From NCBI RefSeq assembly GCF_003363435.1, contig NZ_QRCT01000010.1:61883-125882 (forward strand): a stretch of DNA of 64,000 nucleotides. Reading direction: 5' to 3'. Source of the stretch: Anaerosacchariphilus polymeriproducens (GTDB taxonomy: Bacteria > Bacillota > Clostridia > Lachnospirales > Lachnospiraceae). The notes under the pieces were generated by a model that saw only the letters and a list, made by a program, of their open reading frames with translations, did no database searches and had not been told where the DNA came from. Below, piece by piece: positions 16,416 to 25,848 of this stretch. Positions within the stretch are counted from its first letter, which is position 1, and the number at the start of each line of letters is the position of its first letter. The translations under genes and the position numbers were made by a program.

Positions 16416-19340
16416 TTATGTGGTATACAAGTTTTCTAACTTCTGGAATAAAGATTTTTGTTCCTCTAGTTTTTCTTCATTTCCTATCACACACAAATTA
16501 TTTTGTTCAATTACAGTTTTTACGATATCCGTAAGTTTTCTAATATCTTCCTGCGTTGTGCCAAGTATTTCATCTCTTTCTTTTTGAATATCTTCATAAG
16601 TAATATTGTTTAAGTAGGATGATAAAGAACGACTTCCTTGTGCTGCCGGATTAAGTGGATTATCCAAATCACTAACCGTTCCGATAATATATTTTAACAT
16701 ATCTCTTTCTCCAACTTGAAAATTCTTTAAATATTCCGGTGTATTTAAAAAGGTTTCAATCGTCTTTTCGAGATTCGGATCTCTATAGGAAGCAAAATAA
16801 CTGTCTCCTGCCTTGGTAAAACCACTCATACATCCATAAGCTCCACCCTTTACTCTGACATTCATCCATAAATAATCATAACTTAATATAATTTTTAATA
16901 CTTTCATGACACCAGTATAAGAAAAACCTGCTTGTATAAAATTTCCTGCCATAGAAACATATTGTACTTTCGAAGATGCTTTAAAACCTTCATTTTCTTG
17001 CTTGCAGAGTAATTCAAATGGTTTTTTATCATCACATGGTTCATACAATTCATCTTTTAAACTTTTTACTTCAGCCTCAAATGGTTTGAATCCTTCTTCT
17101 TCAGCCGTAAAACTAATCAATAAATTATCAGGCGTGAAAAGTTGTTTTACCAGACCTTTTAATTTAGAAATAAGAATTTCTTTCTTTGCTTCAAAATCAT
17201 TCTCAATGGATTCAATGACACGATAAAAGGCCACACCACTAGTCATATCATTCAGCAATGCTGTTTTTGAAAAATAAGACATCGCTCTTACAGAAGCAAT
17301 TGAATGACCTGAAGTATTCATACTCATTTGTAATCTTGATTTCAACTGTGCTACTATTTCATATAGTCGTTTTTCATCCTCTAATTTAGAAGTAAATATA
17401 ACCTCTTTCAGCATTTTGAAAGCAACATCCAATTTTTCATAAAACGCTTTCACTTTGACTTCAAGCCTGAATTCAAAATCTCCTAAATCCTTCACATTCG
17501 TAAATGTTCCGATACCAACAGAAAATCCTCCTGTATTCATATTTATTTCATTGGATAATTCCGCATATTCATAATTTTTCGTATCAACATATCCTAAAAC
17601 AGATTTCAATATACCCAGATATGGGATATCTTCTTTAGAAATATTTCTGGCATCAAATAATAGTTTAATATACCCGATCCCATTTGTGGGAATATTATGA
17701 TGCAATACCTTTATTCCATCTAAATCAACTTCATTATTTGAAAGTGGTAGTGCTTCTTTTCTTATATCTTTTAACTCTAATAATGGAATCTTTTCAAGAT
17801 CTTCTTTTGAAGAAGGTTCATCTTGATATTCTCTTAAGTTTTTCGTATCTTCAATTAATTGATTGATTTCCTCTTTCGTTAAACTACTTTTATATTTCTC
17901 TAATTTAAGTTCCAACTCTTGTTCCATTTTTGCTGTTAGCCCTTTTTCCGGCTTAGCGATAACAACAGAGGCATGAGTATTATCAATTAAATACTCTTGT
18001 ATCAACTTTTCAAAATAATCCGTTTCTAATTGGTTTTTTAGAAAATCAAATGTTTCTTTAGATTCTAAATGTAGAAATGGCTTCATCTCATCATAAAGCC
18101 AGCTGTCAAAACACTCTAAACCATAAATCAAGCCTTTCGGATAGTTCCCATAATCAGCTTCTCTATATTTAAACTCATAGTAATTAATTCCAGCCTTTAA
18201 TGCATTACGATTAATTTTATTTTTTACTTGCGTTTTTAAAGTATCTTCAATAATACTTAAAAATCTATATTTATCAGTTAAGTTTGAATTTTTAGCTATA
18301 ATTGAAAAAATAGGTTGATATACTCCATTATCGTAAGACCCCATAATATCTTTTCCAATTTTGGCGTCTAATAATGCTTTCTTTAATGGTGCACCTGGGG
18401 CTGTTAATAAAGCGTATTCCAATATCTGGAACGCAAGATAAAGTTTCTTATCTAAACTGGTTCCAATAACTTTATTAAAGGAAAGATAGGTATTGTCTTC
18501 TTCTGATTCTGTACTTGTTATTGAATATAATTTTTGTGTCTCACTTGTTTTCTCAAATGGCTTTTGTAATTTGATTTCTGAATCTACAACTGCAATATCA
18601 TATTCGCTTAAATATTCTTGATCCAACCACTTTAATTTTTCTTCTATATCCATATTTCCATATAAATAAATATAACTATTGGTTGGATGATAGTATTTTT
18701 TGTGAAAATCCAAAAATTGTTCATAAGTCAATTCTGGTATTACTTCCGGGTCTCCACCTGATTCTACTGCATAAGATGTATCCGGGAACAGTGAATTTAA
18801 TATTTCTCTTTCTAATACTCCTTCCGGAGAAGAAAAAGCACCTTTCATTTCATTGTACACGACTCCTGAAATTTTTAGAGGATCTTTTTCAGATTCTAAC
18901 TCATAATGCCAGCCTTCTTGTTGAAATATCTCTTCTTTTTTATAGATATTCGGATAAAACACTGCATCCATATAGACACTTATTAAATTCTGGAAATCTT
19001 TATCATTACAACTTGCTACAGGATAAACTGTTTTGTCCGGATACGTCATCGCATTTAAAAATGTATTTAAAGAGCCCTTCGCTAATTCAACAAAAGGATC
19101 TTTTAATGGAAATTTTTTAGAACCACACAAAACAGAATGTTCTAAAATATGCGCTACTCCTGTGCTATCTTCTGGCGGAGTTCGAAATCCAATATAAAAC
19201 ACTTTATTAATGTCATCATTGGATATGATTGTTACTCTTGCTCCACTTTTATTATGTTTTAATAAATATCCCTTTGAATTAATTTCGTGAATCGTTTTTT
19301 CTTCAAGTAATTGATATTCTTTTACTTTTTTGATATCCAT
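16416..19340 (-). CDS. M16C family zinc metalloprotease (presequence-protease/insulinase type)
   Basis: Large peptidase of 974 residues with two pairs of M16 domains linked by a hinge, the architecture of PreP and falcilysin, which degrade peptides inside a closed chamber. The inverted zinc motif HILEH (HxxEH) is at about residues 60-64 (GVAHILEHSVLCGS), with the downstream Glu region ELAKGSLNTFLNAMTYPDKTVYP. No signal peptide, so it is cytoplasmic. The start at 19340 has AAGGAGGG upstream; a longer reading begins in the leader. It heads the run M16-nhaC-era-yqzL-recO-lipoprotein-glyQS. Physiological substrate unknown, probably signal or damaged peptides. Confidence 0.93.
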   Translation of the reverse strand: MDIKKVKEYQLLEEKTIHEINSKGYLLKHNKSGARVTIISNDDINKVFYIGFRTPPEDSTGVAHILEHSVLCGSKKFPLKDPFVELAKGSLNTFLNAMTYPDKTVYPVASCNDKDFQNLISVYMDAVFYPNIYKKEEIFQQEGWHYELESEKDPLKISGVVYNEMKGAFSSPEGVLEREILNSLFPDTSYAVESGGDPEVIPELTYEQFLDFHKKYYHPTNSYIYLYGNMDIEEKLKWLDQEYLSEYDIAVVDSEIKLQKPFEKTSETQKLYSITSTESEEDNTYLSFNKVIGTSLDKKLYLAFQILEYALLTAPGAPLKKALLDAKIGKDIMGSYDNGVYQPIFSIIAKNSNLTDKYRFLSIIEDTLKTQVKNKINRNALKAGINYYEFKYREADYGNYPKGLIYGLECFDSWLYDEMKPFLHLESKETFDFLKNQLETDYFEKLIQEYLIDNTHASVVIAKPEKGLTAKMEQELELKLEKYKSSLTKEEINQLIEDTKNLREYQDEPSSKEDLEKIPLLELKDIRKEALPLSNNEVDLDGIKVLHHNIPTNGIGYIKLLFDARNISKEDIPYLGILKSVLGYVDTKNYEYAELSNEINMNTGGFSVGIGTFTNVKDLGDFEFRLEVKVKAFYEKLDVAFKMLKEVIFTSKLEDEKRLYEIVAQLKSRLQMSMNTSGHSIASVRAMSYFSKTALLNDMTSGVAFYRVIESIENDFEAKKEILISKLKGLVKQLFTPDNLLISFTAEEEGFKPFEAEVKSLKDELYEPCDDKKPFELLCKQENEGFKASSKVQYVSMAGNFIQAGFSYTGVMKVLKIILSYDYLWMNVRVKGGAYGCMSGFTKAGDSYFASYRDPNLEKTIETFLNTPEYLKNFQVGERDMLKYIIGTVSDLDNPLNPAAQGSRSLSSYLNNITYEDIQKERDEILGTTQEDIRKLTDIVKTVIEQNNLCVIGNEEKLEEQKSLFQKLENLYTT

Positions 19341-19448
19341 ATAATCCCTCCTTAATACAAATAGCTTCATAATTTACCATCACACTATTGTATCCTTATT
19401 TTTACATAATCATACCGCTTATTATATCATTGAATCTTTAAATAAGAA

Positions 19449-19480
19449 AGAGGTTCTTGTGCATTATGCAAAGAACCTCT
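19449..19480 (-). terminator. Terminator between the TRIC gene and the M16 gene
   Basis: AGAGGTTCTT pairs perfectly with AAGAACCTCT, with an inner TGCA/TGCA stem. On minus the tail is TTCTTATTT, a weak U-tract. It follows the TRIC-family gene by about 100 nt and lies upstream of the M16 gene; a TATAAT for M16 overlaps its far side (19426-19421). An attenuator role for M16 is possible. Confidence 0.55.
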
Positions 19481-19577
19481 CTACTTTTTTTATTTTATTC
19501 ACGTAGCATTCACCACTTATAGACCTTTTTTTCCTTGAATTTGTTCTTTTTTGCATATAAAAATCCTCTTAGATATA

Positions 19578-20240
19578 TTACCTGCGTTCATCTTCAATCG
19601 GTACTCTGGGAAGATTCCACTTGAAATAAGTAGCCATCAATCTCAATAAAATTACAATCGAAATTCCAATAAACATCGCAAATATCGGATTCAAATCCAG
19701 AATATACATATAATAATACAAAAAAGCTCCAACAAATCCGGCAATAGCATACACATGCTTTCGAAAAATATGGGGTATATGACCAATAAACAAATCTCTC
19801 AATATTCCACCACCAACACCCGTAATCACTCCAACTGTAACTACTAAAAATCCATTTTTTCCAAAACCGGCATGTATTGCTGTATCTGCACCAACTACTA
19901 CGAATGTTCCAAGACCTACTGCGTCCATTATATTAATGATTTGATATGTTATCAATCGGATTCTATCTGAATTTTTTCTTATATAAACTTTAATAAAAAA
20001 CACCAAAATCGCTGTCAAAAATGCAACGAATACATAAATTGGATTTCGGAACATATAGGGAGGAACAGCTCCTAAAAGTAAATCTCTCATCACTCCTCCT
20101 CCTACTGCAGGAGTAATTCCAAGAAAAATAATTCCAAATAAATCTAATTTCTTTTCAATTGCTAACAATGCGCCTGAAACTGCAAATGCAATAACCCCTA
20201 AAATCTCTGCTGAAAAAATAATGGCAGCACTTACTTCCAT
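19578..20240 (-). CDS. TRIC/UPF0126 family membrane protein
   Basis: 220-residue membrane protein with seven predicted helices arranged as two repeats. Each repeat carries the glycine motif: GITPAVGGGVMRDLLLGAVPP near residues 41-61 and GVITGVGGGILRDLFIGHIP near 126-145. This is the UPF0126 (YicG/YadS) family, whose members are bacterial trimeric intracellular cation channels. AAGGAGG precedes the ATG. The site lies 1-2 nt beyond the T-run of the nifJ terminator, so its expression seems to rely on read-through (see findings). Confidence 0.88.
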   Translation of the reverse strand: MEVSAAIIFSAEILGVIAFAVSGALLAIEKKLDLFGIIFLGITPAVGGGVMRDLLLGAVPPYMFRNPIYVFVAFLTAILVFFIKVYIRKNSDRIRLITYQIINIMDAVGLGTFVVVGADTAIHAGFGKNGFLVVTVGVITGVGGGILRDLFIGHIPHIFRKHVYAIAGFVGAFLYYYMYILDLNPIFAMFIGISIVILLRLMATYFKWNLPRVPIEDERR

Positions 20241-20253
20241 TCCATGACCTCCT

Positions 20254-20306
20254 TAAAAAATTAGCCAACATCAATTTAGGATAGCCCCGTATTGATGTTG
20301 GCTAAT
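20254..20306 (-). terminator. Strong terminator after nifJ
   Basis: Perfect 16-bp stem ATTAGCCAACATCAAT/ATTGATGTTGGCTAAT followed on minus by TTTTTT. It ends 28 nt past the nifJ stop and directly abuts the ribosome binding site of the TRIC gene. Confidence 0.88.
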
Positions 20307-20334
20307 AATCATCTTATTAACAATCTAATTTTTA

Positions 20335-23300
20335 TTATTCACCATATAATGTTACAAGTTTTTGTAAATATTCATAACGTTGTTTTGCATTTTTCTCAGA
20401 TTTTGCAAATAATTCTTTTGCTCTTTCCGGATTGAAACGCGCAAGTGCGTTATAACGAACTTCACCATTAATAAACTCTTGGAAATCTTTTGTAGGCGCT
20501 TTGCTGTCTAATGTGAATGCAGCTTTACCTTCAACCGCTAAAGCTGGATTATATCTAAACATATGCCAGTAACCTGATTCAACAGCATTCTTTTCTTCTG
20601 TTTGAGCTTTTGACATACCAGCTTTAATACCATGGTTAATACATGGAGCATATGCGATGATTAATGATGGTCCCGGATATGCTTCTGCTTCAGCAATCGC
20701 TTTTACTGTTTGATTGTAATCTGCACCCATAGCAATTTGAGCTACATATACATAACCATAACTCATAGCAATGCTAGCCAAATCTTTTTTCTTTACTTCT
20801 TTTCCACCTGCTGCAAATTGAGCAATAGCACCAACCGGAGTAGCTTTTGAAGATTGTCCACCGGTATTAGAATATACTTCAGTATCAAATACCATAATAT
20901 TGATATCTTCACCACTTGCTAATACGTGGTCAACACCACCGAATCCGATGTCGTAAGCCCATCCGTCTCCACCAAAGATCCATTGTGATTTTTTAGCCAA
21001 GAAATCTTTATCTTTAACAATATCTTTTCCTTCTTCGCATCCACAAGCTTCAATTGCTTTTACAAGTTTATCTGTAGCTGCTGAATTTTCAGCTCCTATA
21101 TCAAATGTATCTAAATATTCATTCGCTGCAGCTTTCACATCTTCTCCTGCAGTTTTGGATAATTCTTCTACTTTACTTTTTAATGAATGTCTTAATGCCT
21201 TTTGCGCTAAATACATTCCATAACCAAATTCAGCCGCATCTTCAAATAAGGAGTTAGACCAAGCCGGACCTTTTCCTTCTGAAGTTACTGTATATGGTGT
21301 AGATGGTGAAGAGTTACCCCAAATAGAAGAACATCCTGTTGCATTTGCAATGTACATTCTATCTCCAAATAATTGTGTAATCAATTTTGCATATGGAGTT
21401 TCACCACAACCTGCACAAGCTCCTGAGAACTCAAGTAATGGTTGTTTAAATTGGCTTCCTTTTACAGTTGTAGCTTTAAATTTATCGATTACTTCTCCTT
21501 TTTCAGGAAGTTCTAATCCAAAGTCAAAATATTCTTGTGACTTAACATTCTCTTCCATGTTTTTCATAACAAGAGCTTTTTCACCCTTTTTACCTGGACA
21601 AACATTCGCACAAGAACCACATCCGGTACAATCAAGAGCAGAAACAGAAATTGCGAACTGAAGTCCCGCCATACCGGTCATAGGAAGTTTGTTCATTCCT
21701 TCCGGAGCCTTTGCTGCTTCTTCTTCTGTCATTACAGCTGGACGAATTACTGCATGTGGACATACATAAGAACAGAAATTACATTGAATACAGTTTTCTG
21801 GCACCCAAACAGGAATATCAACAGCAATACCACGTTTTTCAAATGCAGAAGATCCTGATGGTGTAGAACCATCTACATAATCTTTAAATGCTGATACTGG
21901 AAGTTTGTCACCTTCTTGTGCATTGATTGGAATTTGAATTTTATTAACAAACTCAACAACATCTTGTTTCTTTCCTGCAGCAGTTCTGCCTAAGTCCTGA
22001 TCACCTGAATTTTTCCAGCTTTCCGGAACTTTAATCTCAACAATATCTTCTGCTCCACGATCAATCGCATCATAGTTCATTTGTACTATCTTGTCACCTT
22101 TTTTACCATAAGATGCTTTTGCAGCTGCTTTCATCAATTCATTTGCTTTATCAGCAGGAATAATGTTTGCAAGTTTAAAGAATGCTGATTGAAGTACTGT
22201 ATTGATACGTCCTCCAAGTCCAATTTCTTTACCGATCTTGATACCATCAATCGTGTAGAACTTAATGTTATGTTCTGCAATGTATCGCTTCATTTGTCCT
22301 GGAAGATGTTTTTCTAGACCTTCCATATCCCAAGAACAGTTCAAAAGGAAAGTTCCTCCATCAACAAGTTCTTGAACCATGTTATATTTATCAACATAGG
22401 ATGGATTATGGCAAGCAACAAAATTTGCTTTTGAAATCAAATATGTGGAACGAATTGGATCTTTTCCAAAACGTAAATGGGAAATTGTTACACCACCGGA
22501 TTTCTTTGAATCATATGAAAAATATGCTTGCGCATACATATCTGTATTATCACCAATAATTTTAATAGAGTTCTTATTCGCTCCTACCGTACCGTCAGCT
22601 CCAAGTCCCCAGAATTTACAGTTGATTGTTGCTTCTGGTGTTGTTACTGGATTTTCTGTGATTTCTAAAGAAAGATTTGTAACATCGTCATTGATACCTA
22701 CTGTAAATACTTTTTTAGAATTATTATTAAATACAGAAATAATTGCTCCAGGAGTCGTATCTTTTGATCCTAGACCATAACGACCTGTGAAAACTGGAAT
22801 TTGATCAAATTTTGTACCTTTTAACGCTGTCACAACATCTAAGTATAATGGCTCGCCTAAAGCACCTGGTTCTTTTGTTCTATCTAATACTGAGATTTGT
22901 TTTACAGAATCCGGTATTGCTTCAACTAATGCTTCAGCTGAAAATGGTCTGTATAAACGAACTTTTACAACACCAACTTTTCTGCCAGCCTTCAATAAGT
23001 AATCAATCGTTTCATCAATTGTATCACATACAGAACCCATCGCTACGATAATATGCTCTGCATCCGGTGCACCATAATAATTAAATAACTTATAGTTTGT
23101 ACCAATTTTAGCATTCACTTTATCCATGTATTCCTGAACAAGACCTGGTAATGCTTCATAATATGGATTACAAGCTTCTCTTGCCTGGAAGAAAATATCA
23201 GGGTTTTGAGCAGAACCCATTAATCTTGGATGATTTGGATTTAATGCTTTTTTACGGAATTCATTAATGGCATCCATATCTACCATTTCTTTTAAATCTT

Positions 23301-23865
23301 CATAATCCCAAGCTTCAATTTTTTGTACTTCATGAGATGTTCTAAATCCATCAAAGAAGTTGATAAAAGGAACTCTTCCTTTAATTGCTGCACAATGTGC
23401 AACAGGTGTTAAATCCATAACTTCCTGAACACTTGACTCACAAAGCATAGCAGCACCAGTCTGTCGGCATGCATAAACATCAGAATGATCTCCAAAAATA
23501 CTCAACGCATGACTTGCAATCGCACGTGCAGATACGTTAAATACACCTGGAAGTTGTTCACCTGCAACTTTATATAAGTTTGGAATCATAAGAAGTAAAC
23601 CTTGTGATGCTGTAAAAGTTGTGGTTAAAGCTCCCGCTGCCAAAGAACCATGAACCGTACCTGCCGCACCTGCTTCTGACTGCATTTCGGTTACTTGTAC
23701 TTGTTGTCCAAAGATATTCTCTCTTCCTTGCGTCGCCCATTCATCTGTTGCTTCAGCCATAACAGATGATGGAGTAATTGGATAGATTGCCGCAACATCA
23801 GTAAATGCATAAGATGCATGTGCTGCTGCATGGTTTCCATCCATGGTTTTCATTTTTCTTGCCAT
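20335..23865 (-). CDS. nifJ: Pyruvate:ferredoxin (flavodoxin) oxidoreductase
   Basis: Oxidises pyruvate with CoA to acetyl-CoA and CO2 and passes electrons to ferredoxin, the central energy step in anaerobic Clostridia. The single 1176-residue chain has all domains in order: pyruvate domain (YPITPSSVMAEATDEWA), gamma domain, two 4Fe-4S motifs (CIQCNFCSYVCP and CTGCGSCANVCP), a third cluster region with CAGCGETPY, and the TPP-binding segment GDGWAYDIGFGG...VFDTEVYSNTGGQ. AAGGAGG precedes the ATG. It has its own promoter and terminator and is effectively monocistronic. A 20-bp A/T palindrome in the leader could be an operator. Confidence 0.98.
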   Translation of the reverse strand: MARKMKTMDGNHAAAHASYAFTDVAAIYPITPSSVMAEATDEWATQGRENIFGQQVQVTEMQSEAGAAGTVHGSLAAGALTTTFTASQGLLLMIPNLYKVAGEQLPGVFNVSARAIASHALSIFGDHSDVYACRQTGAAMLCESSVQEVMDLTPVAHCAAIKGRVPFINFFDGFRTSHEVQKIEAWDYEDLKEMVDMDAINEFRKKALNPNHPRLMGSAQNPDIFFQAREACNPYYEALPGLVQEYMDKVNAKIGTNYKLFNYYGAPDAEHIIVAMGSVCDTIDETIDYLLKAGRKVGVVKVRLYRPFSAEALVEAIPDSVKQISVLDRTKEPGALGEPLYLDVVTALKGTKFDQIPVFTGRYGLGSKDTTPGAIISVFNNNSKKVFTVGINDDVTNLSLEITENPVTTPEATINCKFWGLGADGTVGANKNSIKIIGDNTDMYAQAYFSYDSKKSGGVTISHLRFGKDPIRSTYLISKANFVACHNPSYVDKYNMVQELVDGGTFLLNCSWDMEGLEKHLPGQMKRYIAEHNIKFYTIDGIKIGKEIGLGGRINTVLQSAFFKLANIIPADKANELMKAAAKASYGKKGDKIVQMNYDAIDRGAEDIVEIKVPESWKNSGDQDLGRTAAGKKQDVVEFVNKIQIPINAQEGDKLPVSAFKDYVDGSTPSGSSAFEKRGIAVDIPVWVPENCIQCNFCSYVCPHAVIRPAVMTEEEAAKAPEGMNKLPMTGMAGLQFAISVSALDCTGCGSCANVCPGKKGEKALVMKNMEENVKSQEYFDFGLELPEKGEVIDKFKATTVKGSQFKQPLLEFSGACAGCGETPYAKLITQLFGDRMYIANATGCSSIWGNSSPSTPYTVTSEGKGPAWSNSLFEDAAEFGYGMYLAQKALRHSLKSKVEELSKTAGEDVKAAANEYLDTFDIGAENSAATDKLVKAIEACGCEEGKDIVKDKDFLAKKSQWIFGGDGWAYDIGFGGVDHVLASGEDINIMVFDTEVYSNTGGQSSKATPVGAIAQFAAGGKEVKKKDLASIAMSYGYVYVAQIAMGADYNQTVKAIAEAEAYPGPSLIIAYAPCINHGIKAGMSKAQTEEKNAVESGYWHMFRYNPALAVEGKAAFTLDSKAPTKDFQEFINGEVRYNALARFNPERAKELFAKSEKNAKQRYEYLQKLVTLYGE

Positions 23866-23913
23866 ACTTTAATTCCTCCTTAAAAATAGTTAAAATAGCA
23901 CAAAATTGAACCT

Positions 23914-23933
23914 ATAAAATAACATTATTTTAT
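23914..23933. promoter_or_regulatory. A/T palindrome in nifJ leader
   Basis: Perfect inverted repeat ATAAAATAA-CA-TTATTTTAT, about 48 nt ahead of the nifJ start and just after the predicted transcription start. It does not match Rex, Fur or CcpA sites I know. It could be an operator or a weak RNA hairpin. Confidence 0.35.
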
Positions 23934-23956
23934 CTAAGCTATTTATTTGCCTTAAT

Positions 23957-23987
23957 ATTATAATATAACATCTTGAGAAAAGGTCAA
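23957..23987 (-). promoter_or_regulatory. Promoter of nifJ
   Basis: Minus strand TTGACC (23987-23982) with an A/T-rich -10 zone offering TATTAT at 16 nt or TATAAT (23962-23957) at 19 nt. The exact -10 is uncertain. Confidence 0.5.
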
Positions 23988-24133
23988 GTTAATATCTCTA
24001 TTTTTTTACTTTGTTCACATTTTTATACACGAAAAGCTTCTATATTTACCTATTGCAAAATATTTATTTTTCTGTAAAATATAAAAGTGATATAAAATAA
24101 CAAATCTACATTTAATAAAGAAAGGTATAAAAG

Positions 24134-25771
24134 ATGATAAGTACAAGTAATATTACATTACGAATTGGAAAAAAAGCTTTATTTGAAGAAGTAAATATAA
24201 AATTTACCGAAGGTAACTGTTATGGATTAATAGGTGCGAACGGAGCTGGCAAATCTACCTTTTTAAAAATACTCTCCGGACAACTCGAACCAACCAACGG
24301 TGAAGTAATTATTACGCCCGGACAACGTTTGTCTTTTTTGCAGCAGGACCATTTTAAATATGATGAGTTTCCAGTATTAGATACTGTTATTATGGGGAAT
24401 GCACGTCTTTATGAAATTATGAAAGAAAAAGATGCGATCTATGCAAAAGAAGATTTTTCTGACGAAGATGGAATCCGTGCCAGTGAATTAGAAGGCGAAT
24501 TTGCTGATATGAATGGATGGGAAGCTGAATCTGATGCAGCAATGCTCTTAAATGGATTAGGAATAGACACCAGCTTACATTATTCTATCATGAAAGAATT
24601 AAATGGTAATGAAAAAGTAAAAGTGTTATTGGCTCAGGCACTATTTGGAAATCCGGATATCCTTCTGCTTGATGAACCTACTAACCATTTAGATTTAGAT
24701 GCTATTTCATGGCTGGAAGAGTTTTTAATTAATTTTGAAAATACTGTTATCGTAGTATCCCATGACCGTTATTTCTTAAATAAAGTATGTACACATATTG
24801 CCGATATTGATTATGCAAAAATCCAGTTATATGCCGGTAACTATGATTTCTGGTACGAATCCAGTCAATTATTAATCAAACAGATGAAGGAAGCGAATAA
24901 AAAGAAAGAAGAAAAAATCAAAGAATTACAAGATTTTATATCCCGATTCAGTGCAAACGCTTCTAAATCTAAACAGGCAACTTCCAGAAAACGTGCTCTG
25001 GAAAAAATTGAATTAGACGAAATCAAACCCTCAAGCCGTAAATATCCATACATCGATTTCCGTCCTGCCAGAGAAATCGGAAATGAAGTACTGACTGTTG
25101 AAAATCTTTCTAAGACAATTGATGGTGTAAAAGTATTAGATAACCTATCCTTTATTATAGGGCATGACGATAAAGTTGCTTTTGTAGGTGGAAATGAACT
25201 TGCTAAAACTACTCTTTTTCAAATTCTTGCAGGTGAAATGGAACCCGATGAAGGCTCATATAAATGGGGAATAACAACTTCTCAATCTTATTTCCCAAAA
25301 GATAACACTGAAATTTTTGACACCGACTTAATTATTGTAGATTGGCTGACTCAGTTCTCTGAAATTAAAGATGCAACTTATGTAAGAGGTTTCTTGGGAA
25401 GAATGCTGTTTGCCGGAGAAGACGGAGTTAAGAAAATGCGAGTACTTTCCGGTGGTGAGAAGGTTCGTGTACTGTTGTCTAAAATGATGATATCCGGATC
25501 CAATGTATTAATTTTGGATGAACCTACCAATCACTTAGATATGGAATCAATTACAGCTCTTAACAATGGTCTGATAAAATTCTCTGGAGTTGTCTTATTC
25601 GCTTCACATGATCATCAGTTTGTTCAGACTACTTCAAATCGTATTATGGAAATACTTCCAAACGGTTCTATGATTGATAAAATCACTTCTTATGATGAGT
25701 ATCTTGAAAGTGACGAAACTGCCAGAAAACGTCAGGTTTTCACAATGGATGAACAGGACGATGACAATTAA
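24134..25771 (+). CDS. ABC-F protein, YbiT/YkpA-like
   Basis: Soluble twin-ATPase of the ABC-F group, which acts on ribosomes rather than as a transporter. There are no membrane segments in 545 residues. NBD1: Walker A GANGAGKS (34-41), Walker B LLLDEP (177-182), signature degenerate LNGNEK (156-161). The linker (about 240-310) contains FSANASKSKQATSRKRALEK, as in YbiT. NBD2: degenerate Walker A GGNELAKTT (352-360), canonical signature LSGGEK (438-443) and Walker B LILDEP. Both odd motifs belong to the same composite ATP site. AAAGG precedes the ATG. Resistance-type ABC-F proteins have longer linkers, so a housekeeping role is more likely. Confidence 0.9.
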   Translation: MISTSNITLRIGKKALFEEVNIKFTEGNCYGLIGANGAGKSTFLKILSGQLEPTNGEVIITPGQRLSFLQQDHFKYDEFPVLDTVIMGNARLYEIMKEKDAIYAKEDFSDEDGIRASELEGEFADMNGWEAESDAAMLLNGLGIDTSLHYSIMKELNGNEKVKVLLAQALFGNPDILLLDEPTNHLDLDAISWLEEFLINFENTVIVVSHDRYFLNKVCTHIADIDYAKIQLYAGNYDFWYESSQLLIKQMKEANKKKEEKIKELQDFISRFSANASKSKQATSRKRALEKIELDEIKPSSRKYPYIDFRPAREIGNEVLTVENLSKTIDGVKVLDNLSFIIGHDDKVAFVGGNELAKTTLFQILAGEMEPDEGSYKWGITTSQSYFPKDNTEIFDTDLIIVDWLTQFSEIKDATYVRGFLGRMLFAGEDGVKKMRVLSGGEKVRVLLSKMMISGSNVLILDEPTNHLDMESITALNNGLIKFSGVVLFASHDHQFVQTTSNRIMEILPNGSMIDKITSYDEYLESDETARKRQVFTMDEQDDDN

Positions 25772-25793
25772 TATTAATTAAAATCAGATACAG

Positions 25794-25831
25794 ATCGCCA
25801 CATAATGATTCGATAGTCACTATGTGGCGAT
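25794..25831. terminator. Shared hairpin between converging ABC-F and CsoR-like genes
   Basis: Perfect 11-bp stem ATCGCCACATA/TATGTGGCGAT. Neither side has a strong U-tract. Its position between converging genes suggests it serves both. Confidence 0.6.
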
Positions 25832-25848
25832 ATACATTTACTACTAAA

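Noticed and set aside
18683..19120. 145-codon plus-strand ORF inside the M16 protease gene
   Set aside because: Antisense to a well-conserved protease, with Leu/His/Tyr-rich sequence typical of a shadow frame; no ribosome binding site.
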